DNA from: CADCVW01 sp035644935
Lineage (GTDB): Bacteria > Pseudomonadota > Alphaproteobacteria > Sphingomonadales > Sphingomonadaceae
Direction of reading: 5' to 3'
Assembly (NCBI GenBank): GCA_035644935.1
Contig: DASQNO010000053.1
Span: 1 to 15,492 of the forward strand
DNA length: 15,492 nucleotides
A program made the position numbers and the translations under genes. The notes under the pieces are model-generated. The model searched no databases and was not told the DNA's origin. It worked only from the letters and a program-made list of their open reading frames with translations. The stretch's first letter is position 1. Each line of letters begins with the position of its first letter. This document shows positions 5,934-11,721 of this stretch, in pieces.

Positions 5934-6848
5934 ATGGACCTGTATCTTCCCATCGCCGGCGTTTCGGTCAACGCACTCTACATCGTCGCCTTGGGTGGGT
6001 TGGTGGGTGTGCTGTCGGGCATGTTCGGCGTCGGCGGCGGGTTCCTGACGACGCCGCTGCTGATCTTCTACGGCATCCCTCCTACGGTGGCGGTCGCGTC
6101 GGCCGCGACGCAGATCACGGGGGCCAGCGTTTCGGGGGTGCTGGCGCATACCGAGCGCAAGGGCGTCGACTACAAGATGGGCGGGGTGCTGGTCGCGGGT
6201 GGGCTGCTCGGCACGCTGGCGGGGGCGTGGATATTCCGCGCTCTGCAGGAAGGCGGGCAGATCGATACGGTGATCGAGCTGCTTTATGTCGCGCTTCTGG
6301 GGTCGATCGGCACGTTGATGGCGCGCGAAGCGGCCACTTCGCTGGGTTATCTGACCCCGAAAAAGCCCGCCAGCACGCGCGCGCACCGCCACAACCGCTT
6401 CCTGATCCGCCTGCCGATGCGCTGGCGCTTCTACGGTTCGGGCCTCTACATCTCGCCGCTGGCGCCGCTGATGCTGGGCTTCGTGTCGGGCGTGCTCACC
6501 GTGCTGCTGGGCATCGGCGGCGGGTTCATCGTCGTGCCCGCGATGATCTACCTCCTCGGCATGACGACGCGCGTGGTGGTTGGTACGTCGCTGATCATGA
6601 TCCTGTTCGTGACCGCGGCGACGACGCTGGTGCACGCATTGACCACCAAGTCGGTCGACATCGTGCTGGCGGGCCTGCTGCTGCTGGGCAGCGTCGTCGG
6701 CGCGCAATACGGCTCCCGCTTCGCGCAAACCGTCCGCCCCGACTTCCTCCGCCTGGCGCTCGCCGCCGTCGTCCTGCTGGTCGCGCTACGCGTCGGGCTT
6801 GGGCTCGGCTGGCGGCCCGAAGAAATCTACACGGTCCAGTATTTGTGA
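5934..6848 (+). CDS. TauE/SafE-family membrane permease
   Basis: 304 residues, almost entirely hydrophobic helices, inner membrane. The family's internal duplication is obvious: GMFGVGGGFLTTPLL (29-43) in the first half and LGIGGGFIVVPAM (192-204) in the second, separated by a polar loop, KKPASTRAHRHNR (143-155). TauE/SafE proteins are proposed exporters or importers of small sulfur-containing or organic anions; the substrate here is not readable. A purine-rich AAGGCGGGG precedes the ATG. The end overlaps the next gene by four bases (GTGA, 6845-6848), implying coupled translation with the TIGR02186 protein. Confidence 0.93.
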   Translation: MDLYLPIAGVSVNALYIVALGGLVGVLSGMFGVGGGFLTTPLLIFYGIPPTVAVASAATQITGASVSGVLAHTERKGVDYKMGGVLVAGGLLGTLAGAWIFRALQEGGQIDTVIELLYVALLGSIGTLMAREAATSLGYLTPKKPASTRAHRHNRFLIRLPMRWRFYGSGLYISPLAPLMLGFVSGVLTVLLGIGGGFIVVPAMIYLLGMTTRVVVGTSLIMILFVTAATTLVHALTTKSVDIVLAGLLLLGSVVGAQYGSRFAQTVRPDFLRLALAAVVLLVALRVGLGLGWRPEEIYTVQYL

Positions 6849-7600
6849 AGCGGGCGTTCGCACTGGCCGTGCTCGCGCCGCTGCTGCTGGCGCAGGGCAA
6901 GCCGCGGCTGGTGCCCGACGTGTCGCAGGACGACATCAAGATCGTTTATTCGTTTACCGGCGCCGAGCTGCTGCTGTTCGGCGCCATTCTCTACCCCGGC
7001 GGGCGCATTCCGGCGAAGCCGCCGGACATCGTCGTGGTGCTTAAAGGACCCTCCCAGCCCATCGTCGTGCGCGAGAAGCAGAAGGTGGCCGGCGTCTGGA
7101 TGAACGTCGACGACGCGCGCTTCCGCTCCGCCCCTAGCTTCTACGCGGTCGCCTCGTCCCGGCCGATTGCCGAGTTGATCGACGAGCGCACGGCGGCGAT
7201 CTACGAACTGGGCGTGCAGAACCTGTCCTTGTCGCCCGGCGGCGGCACGTTGCCGGAGGAGGCGCGCCGGTTCGAGGCGGGGCTGATCGATCTCAAGCGC
7301 CGCAGCGGCCTGTATGTCGAGGAGCCGCGCGGCGTCGAGATCAGCGAAGGCGTGCTTTACCGCGCGCGGCTCTACGTGCCGGCGCGCGTCCCCGTCGGCG
7401 AATACACGGCGGAAACCTTTCTGGTGCAGGACGGGCGCGTGCTGGCGGGCGCGGTCAAGGACGTCCGGATCGACAAAGCGGGGTTCGAACGCTTCGTCGC
7501 CAGCGCGGCCGAGCGCTGGTCGCTGGTCTACGGCATCACCGCGGTGCTGCTGTCGCTGGCCATGGGTTGGGCGGCGGCGCGCCTGTTCCGCCGCGTCTGA
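6845..7600 (+). CDS. TIGR02186 / Alph_Pro_TM family membrane-anchored protein
   Basis: 251 residues from a GTG that overlaps the permease stop. It has an N-terminal signal (KRAFALAVLAPLLLAQG), a largely beta extracytoplasmic domain opening with LVPDVSQDDIKIVYSFTGAEL (22-42), the conserved-looking VAGVWMNVDDARFRSAPSFY block (81-100), and a C-terminal membrane helix at about 226-247 followed by RLFRR. This matches the alphaproteobacterial family TIGR02186 (PF09608), whose function is unknown. Most of the chain would face the periplasm with the C-terminus in the cytoplasm. Tight coupling suggests it assists or regulates the TauE/SafE permease; that is inference from context. Confidence 0.88.
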   Translation: MKRAFALAVLAPLLLAQGKPRLVPDVSQDDIKIVYSFTGAELLLFGAILYPGGRIPAKPPDIVVVLKGPSQPIVVREKQKVAGVWMNVDDARFRSAPSFYAVASSRPIAELIDERTAAIYELGVQNLSLSPGGGTLPEEARRFEAGLIDLKRRSGLYVEEPRGVEISEGVLYRARLYVPARVPVGEYTAETFLVQDGRVLAGAVKDVRIDKAGFERFVASAAERWSLVYGITAVLLSLAMGWAAARLFRRV

Positions 7601-7607
7601 AGCGGCG

Positions 7608-7632
7608 GGGTCGCCGAGCGCGGGGCGAGCCC
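7608..7632 (+). terminator. Candidate intrinsic terminator after the permease operon
   Basis: GGGTCGCC (7608-7615) pairs with GGCGA-G-CCC (7624-7632) with one bulged G and an 8-base loop. The downstream TAGCTATTCCTT is only weakly T-rich. It begins 8 bases after the TIGR02186 stop and would separate this operon from the HerA gene. Confidence 0.35.
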
Positions 7633-7699
7633 TAGCTATTCCTTAACTCTGCCTCGGCTAGTCCGCGCGGAGATTTCGAGCGGCGTGGAAGAGTTTAGC

Positions 7700-9391
7700 A
7701 TGACGGACGCGGTGAGCCTTCGCGAGTTTCTGGACGATATCACCTCCTATTCGCTCGACGGCGAGGCCGACCCCGACGGCCCGCCTTTGCCCGCCCACCG
7801 CGAGTCGATCGGCAAGGTTATGGAGATCGCCGGGTCGGGCTCGCAAATATGCATGAACGGCCCGCGCCTGGCGCAGCTGGCGGAGGACAAGGATCCGTCG
7901 ATCGCGATGTCCGGCCAGGTCGGCAGCCAGGTTAAGATGCTGGTCGGCGCCAACTGGCTGATCGCCAACGTCCGCACGATGAAGATCGCGCCCGACGAGG
8001 CAAGCGTGATCGCCTATATCGACTTCCTGGGCGAGGGGACCAAGGACGCGGTCACCGGTCAGATGACCAATTTCCGGCGCGGCGTCACCCGCTATCCACT
8101 GCCCGGTGCGCTGGTCCACGCCGTCAGCACCGACGACCTGTCCTCCGTCTTTGCCGCCGACGAGCGCGCGTACGTGGAGATCGGCACCGTCTATCCGACC
8201 GAAGACATTCGCGGCGCGCTCTACGTCGATGCCATGCTGTCCAAGCATTTCGCAATCCTGGGTTCGACCGGCACGGGCAAGTCGACGTCGGTGGCGCTGA
8301 TCCTCCACCGCATCTCGCAGCTCTCGCCCGAGGGCCACATCGTCATGATCGACCCGCACGGCGAATATTCCGCCGCGTTCAAAGCGACGGGCGAACTGTT
8401 CAACGTCGACAACCTCCAGATGCCCTACTGGCTGATGAACTTCGAGGAGCATTGCGAGGTGCTGCTGTCCTCCAGCGGTTCCGAGCGCCAGCGGGACGCG
8501 GACATCCTCGCCAAGCTGCTGCTCGCGGCGCGTAGCAAGAACAAGCCGCCCGAAGGCGTCGGCAAGATCACCGTCGACTCGCCCGTTCCGTACCTCCTCA
8601 CCGATCTGGTCGGGCTGATCACCAACGAGATGGGCAAGCTGGACCGCGCCGGCGACACCGCGCCGTTTCAGCGTCTGAAGACCAAGCTGGACGAGCTGCG
8701 TGCCGACCCGCGCTACGCGTTCATGTTCTCCGGCATGCTGGTCAGCGATTCCATGGCGAGCTTCATCTCCAGGCTGTTCCGCCTGCCGTCGGGCGGCCGT
8801 CCCATCTCGATCGTTGACGTGTCGGGCGTGCCCGGCGAGATCACGTCGGTGGTGGTCGCGGTGCTCGCCCGCATGGTGTTCGACTTCGCGCTGTGGTCGC
8901 GCAACGAGCCGCAACGGCCCATCCTGCTCGTGTGCGAGGAAGCGCATCGCTACGTCCCCAAGGACGAGATCAACGGCACGCAGACCGTGCGCAAGATCCT
9001 GGAGCGGATCGCCAAGGAGGGCCGCAAGTACGGCGTGTCGCTGGGCCTTATCACGCAGCGCCCGTCGGACCTTGCCGAAGGCGTGCTGTCGCAATGCGGC
9101 ACGATCATCTCGATGCGCCTGAACAACGACCGCGACCAGGCCTGCGTCAAGGCGGCGATGCCCGAAGGCGCGCGCGGCTTCCTCGATTCGATTCCGGCGC
9201 TGCGCAACCGCGAATGCATCGTCTGCGGCGAGGGCGTGTCGATCCCGATGCGCATCCGCTTCGACGACCTTGAGCCCGAGAAGCGGCCGGCGTCGAGCGA
9301 CCCGGTGTTTTCGGAGCTGTGGCGCCAGGAAGGCGGCGAGGTCGGCATCGTCGAGCGCACGATCAAGCGCTGGCGCGGCCAGGGGCGCTGA
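7700..9391 (+). CDS. HerA-type (FtsK/HerA superfamily) ATPase
   Basis: 563 residues from ATG 7700, preceded by GGAAGAG at good spacing; a GTG at 7685 would add five residues. HerA-type proteins form hexameric rings that translocate double-stranded DNA. Motifs: Walker A GSTGTGKST (188-196), DPHGEYS (218-224), Walker B ILLVCEEAH (408-416) with catalytic Glu, and the ITQRPSDL motif (451-458). Residues 1-180 form the HAS-barrel-like N-terminal domain and a C-terminal strap follows residue 500. HerA works with the NurA nuclease in archaea, and bacterial relatives pair with SIR2, DUF4297 or nuclease partners in defence. No such partner is adjacent, and GC-rich codon use matches the chromosome, so a resident function is more likely than a mobile defence gene. 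Confidence 0.9.
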   Translation: MTDAVSLREFLDDITSYSLDGEADPDGPPLPAHRESIGKVMEIAGSGSQICMNGPRLAQLAEDKDPSIAMSGQVGSQVKMLVGANWLIANVRTMKIAPDEASVIAYIDFLGEGTKDAVTGQMTNFRRGVTRYPLPGALVHAVSTDDLSSVFAADERAYVEIGTVYPTEDIRGALYVDAMLSKHFAILGSTGTGKSTSVALILHRISQLSPEGHIVMIDPHGEYSAAFKATGELFNVDNLQMPYWLMNFEEHCEVLLSSSGSERQRDADILAKLLLAARSKNKPPEGVGKITVDSPVPYLLTDLVGLITNEMGKLDRAGDTAPFQRLKTKLDELRADPRYAFMFSGMLVSDSMASFISRLFRLPSGGRPISIVDVSGVPGEITSVVVAVLARMVFDFALWSRNEPQRPILLVCEEAHRYVPKDEINGTQTVRKILERIAKEGRKYGVSLGLITQRPSDLAEGVLSQCGTIISMRLNNDRDQACVKAAMPEGARGFLDSIPALRNRECIVCGEGVSIPMRIRFDDLEPEKRPASSDPVFSELWRQEGGEVGIVERTIKRWRGQGR

Positions 9392-9397
9392 CGCGGA

Positions 9398-9422
9398 TCG
9401 GCCAAAGTGGTACTTTGGCCGA
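9398..9422. terminator. Perfect 11-bp hairpin after the HerA gene
   Basis: TCGGCCAAAGT (9398-9408) and ACTTTGGCCGA (9412-9422) are perfect inverted repeats with loop GGT, 6 bases after the HerA stop. No T-run follows on the plus strand, so it may protect or process the transcript end rather than act as a textbook terminator. Confidence 0.5.
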
Positions 9423-9441
9423 AGCGGCCCGATCAAGATAA

Positions 9442-9487
9442 GTTCAGCTTGCAGTTGGCCGGAGGGACCGGCCGGCATGACCTGAAC
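9442..9487 (-). terminator. Interrupted stem-loop at the convergent gene junction
   Basis: Outer arms GTTCAG (9442-9447) and CTGAAC (9482-9487) enclose inner arms GGCCGG (9457-9462) and CCGGCC (9468-9473) with loop AGGGA. Read on the minus strand it begins 13 bases after the small lipoprotein stop and is followed by TTATCTTGATC, mildly T-rich. It fits a terminator for the minus-strand genes. Confidence 0.4.
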
Positions 9488-9500
9488 GCTTAGCCCGCGA

Positions 9501-9671
9501 CTAGGCCTTTGTTCGCGGCGCGGGCTTGGCCAAGGCCTGGGCGGCGGCAAGCTCCCGGTCGGCGCGCGCGAGCGCGGCGTCGATGCTGGCCGCGCTCGCC
9601 GCATTTGCCGGGCTTCGCGTGCAGCCGGCGAGCGAGGCTGCGCAGCATAGGGTGATCAACAATAGGCGCAT
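9501..9671 (-). CDS. 56-residue predicted lipoprotein
   Basis: Short gene read directly from the minus strand: ATG at 9671-9669, stop TAG at 9503-9501. The first 17 residues, MRLLLITLCCAASLAGC, form a lipoprotein signal with lipobox LAGC (Cys17), leaving a mature peptide of about 40 residues. It is Ala-rich with a likely amphipathic helix (IDAALARADRELAAAQALAK) and a basic end. AGGGGAG lies 7 bases before the start, a strong ribosome site that can be folded into a small hairpin. It follows the 35-residue membrane peptide gene by 30 bases, probably on one transcript. No family recognised; entericidin-like in size only. Confidence 0.65.
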   Translation of the reverse strand: MRLLLITLCCAASLAGCTRSPANAASAASIDAALARADRELAAAQALAKPAPRTKA

Positions 9672-9679
9672 GGTGCGGC

Positions 9680-9693
9680 TCCCCTGTTGGGGA
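9680..9693 (-). promoter_or_regulatory. Hairpin covering the small-lipoprotein ribosome site
   Basis: On the minus strand TCCCC-AACA-GGGGA (9693 to 9680) folds into a 5-bp stem, and the GGGG arm is the core of the AGGGGAG ribosome site for the gene at 9671. Translation could be limited when folded and opened by ribosomes finishing the preceding 35-codon gene, which ends at 9702. Confidence 0.35.
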
Positions 9694-9701
9694 CGCGCGG
9701 C

Positions 9702-9809
9702 TCAGACGATCTGAACCGCGGGTCCGACGGCAGCGGCGACCAGGACAGCGGCGGCGATCACGGCGCCGACCAACGAAGCGGCGATCTGGGTCAGGTTGGA
9801 GGTGTTCAT
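9702..9809 (-). CDS. 35-residue single-pass membrane peptide
   Basis: ATG at 9809-9807, stop TGA at 9704-9702. The peptide begins MNTSNLTQIAASLVGA and continues as one hydrophobic Ala/Val helix (about residues 9-29) before ending GPAVQIV. GAAGGA stands 8 bases before the ATG. Size, single helix and good ribosome site fit the small membrane peptides often annotated as hypothetical in sphingomonads. It is the first gene of a two-gene unit with the lipoprotein at 9671. Function unknown. Confidence 0.6.
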   Translation of the reverse strand: MNTSNLTQIAASLVGAVIAAAVLVAAAVGPAVQIV

Positions 9810-9964
9810 CGTGGGGTCCTTCAGGCTTGAACCGCGCAACCATCGTGCGGTTGCCCGAAGTATTGCAGCATCCATGCCAAACCCGCGTCGCGTTGTTTTC
9901 GTTGCAGAAAAGTGAAAGCGGTTCTTGTAGGCAGGCGCGGAGTGATCGAACTGTTGGCGAAAGA

Positions 9965-9979
9965 CGCCAAGGCTTGGCG
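9965..9979 (-). terminator. Probable intrinsic terminator of the M23 peptidase gene
   Basis: On the minus strand CGCCAA-GCC-TTGGCG (9979 to 9965) is followed by TCTTTCG. It lies 21 bases after the peptidase stop at 10001. The stem is short but perfect and the T-rich tail is in the right place. Confidence 0.5.
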
Positions 9980-10000
9980 AATCTGTGGGACGATTAGCCT

Positions 10001-11497
10001 TCAGGTCCGGTCCGGCCTGCCCGTCTTCAACGCCGTCATCTCGCGCAGCCTCGCCTGGAACGCCTGCAGCTCCGCGCCCTCCAGCAGCGAGCGGGTGACG
10101 AAGCGCACCGACAGGGGATTGATGGCGACCCCGTTGCGGTAGAGTTCGTAGTGGAGATGCGGACCGGTCGACAGGCCGGTGGAGCCGACATAGCCGATCA
10201 CCTGCCCCTGCCGCACGGCCGCGCCGGGTTCCGCGACGATGCGGCTCATGTGGCTGTAGCTGGTCAGCAGGCCGCCATCGTGCGCGATGCGGACCTGCTT
10301 GCCGTAACCGCCCGCCCATCCGGTCCGCACGACTTGGCCGGCGGTGGCGGCGTAGATCGGTTGGCCGTAGCCCGCAGCGAAGTCGACACCGCGGTGCATG
10401 CGCGCAAAGCGCAGGATCGGGTGGCGGCGCATGCCGAACCCGGACGTGATCCGCCCGGCAACGGGCTGGCTCATCGATCCCGTCGTGCGGCCGACGCCCG
10501 AAGCTTCATACCAGCGCGTCTCCCCGTCCACTGTCCAGGGCAATAGCTGCACGTCGCGACCGGCAGCGCGATCGAGTCCAGCGTAAAGCAGCCGGCCGCT
10601 CTCCGCCTCGCCGCTGGCGGTGCGGCGATGGGACACGACGATGTCGAAGCGGTCGTCGGCGGCGATGTCGCGGCCGAGGCTCATCTGCCCGGACAGCGTG
10701 CGGATATAGGCCTCGACAGCCTTGGCGGGAACGCCGGCCGCGCGCGCCGAGAAGTAGAGCGAGGCGCCGACCCGGCCGGAAATGCGCAGGGGCGTGTCGT
10801 CCACCGCGATGCGCAGCGGCTGCAGCACCAGCCGGCCGTCCTGGCGCGCGACCACGACCTGCATGTCCAGCGCGGCGCGGAACGACAGCCGTTCCAGCGG
10901 GCGCGCGGCGCGCTCCGCCGGGCGGCGGCCCAGCCGGATCTCCATCGGCGTGCCGGGGCGAATCGCGGCGGGGGACGCGACGCGCGCGATCATCGCCTCA
11001 ACCGCCGCCGCTTCCGCGTTGCTGACGCCCGAGCGTTCCAGCACCCGCGCGAAGCGATCGCCGCGGCCCAAGGTCGCGAGCAGATCGATCGTCGGGCGTT
11101 CGGGCGCGCGGTCGATCGTGCGCACCGCGTCGGTGGGCGCCATGCGGCGGCCCGTGTCGGCGCCCAGCCCCAGCGGCGCGACGCCCAAGGCCCGCGCCTC
11201 GGCCCATTGCGCATCGCCCAGCGGCGCGGCGGCGGGCACGGCGATCGCGCGCATGTCGGGCGCGAACGCCGCCGCGACCAAGCACAGCGCCAGGCAGGTG
11301 CCGAGGCCCTGCCACCAGCGCCGCGAGCCGATGCCGGAGCCCAGGTCGACGACGAGCGAGAAGGGTGGGGCGGCGGCACGCGGCCTGGCCCGGCCAAGGC
11401 CGCCGTGCACGGGGAACGAAGCGGCGGCGAGCGGCCGATCGAAGCGCAGCGCGGTTCCGCCGCCCCCGCCGATCCCGAACTCGTAGCGTCCGTACAA
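10001..11497 (-). CDS. M23-family metallopeptidase (peptidoglycan endopeptidase)
   Basis: 498 residues from a TTG start that has GGGGG about 7 bases upstream. The zinc site is complete: HRGVD (His368, Asp372) and HLHYE (His447, His449), framed by SGFGMRRHPIL (352-362) and GYVGSTGLSTGPHLHYEL. This is the lysostaphin-type fold that cuts cell-wall cross-bridges. A cytoplasmic tail with a Gly run (8-14) precedes one membrane helix (about 64-80), so the rest, including a middle region (about 95-340) of the type often found before M23 domains, is periplasmic. With all catalytic ligands present it is likely an active enzyme rather than an EnvC-like activator. It is divergent from the helicase; a CtrA-type site overlaps a TTGACT -35-like element 80 bases upstream. 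Confidence 0.92.
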   Translation of the reverse strand: MYGRYEFGIGGGGGTALRFDRPLAAASFPVHGGLGRARPRAAAPPFSLVVDLGSGIGSRRWWQGLGTCLALCLVAAAFAPDMRAIAVPAAAPLGDAQWAEARALGVAPLGLGADTGRRMAPTDAVRTIDRAPERPTIDLLATLGRGDRFARVLERSGVSNAEAAAVEAMIARVASPAAIRPGTPMEIRLGRRPAERAARPLERLSFRAALDMQVVVARQDGRLVLQPLRIAVDDTPLRISGRVGASLYFSARAAGVPAKAVEAYIRTLSGQMSLGRDIAADDRFDIVVSHRRTASGEAESGRLLYAGLDRAAGRDVQLLPWTVDGETRWYEASGVGRTTGSMSQPVAGRITSGFGMRRHPILRFARMHRGVDFAAGYGQPIYAATAGQVVRTGWAGGYGKQVRIAHDGGLLTSYSHMSRIVAEPGAAVRQGQVIGYVGSTGLSTGPHLHYELYRNGVAINPLSVRFVTRSLLEGAELQAFQARLREMTALKTGRPDRT

Positions 11498-11572
11498 GAA
11501 ACCGCCCCCATTCGCGCGTGCGGGCGCCGCAAGGGGGCGTCCGATCGGAACGCTTGCTGTGCAACGGCAAGG

Positions 11573-11608
11573 TTAAAGTCAAATTAAAGCCTGTCCGCAG
11601 CGGTTTAA
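11573..11608. promoter_or_regulatory. CtrA-type binding site (TTAA-N7-TTAA) plus a third TTAA
   Basis: TTAA at 11573-11576 and at 11584-11587 are separated by exactly seven bases, the full CtrA consensus of alphaproteobacteria; another TTAA, within GGTTTAACC, sits at 11605-11608. TTAA is rare in this GC-rich window, so the cluster stands out. On the minus strand the spacer contains TTGACT, so the site overlaps a possible -35 of the M23 gene, as at CtrA-activated promoters. No good -10 was found at the expected place. Confidence 0.5.
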
Positions 11609-11721
11609 CCGGCGGCCGATCGCCCCGTGGCCACGCCCGCCAGCCGCGCCGCATTTGGGGCGGTCGCTTGCCGCACAAATCCGCTTGCGTCCTGCCGCCG
11701 GCGCGCCATCTTGTGGCGAAG

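Noticed and set aside
7700..9391. HerA gene as part of a phage-defence island
   Set aside because: No effector nuclease, SIR2 or other defence gene lies in the window and codon use matches the chromosome.
11365..11721. N-terminal extension of the helicase by 119 codons
   Set aside because: The extension overlaps the M23 gene and the CtrA-type site; homologous helicases begin just before the Walker A motif.
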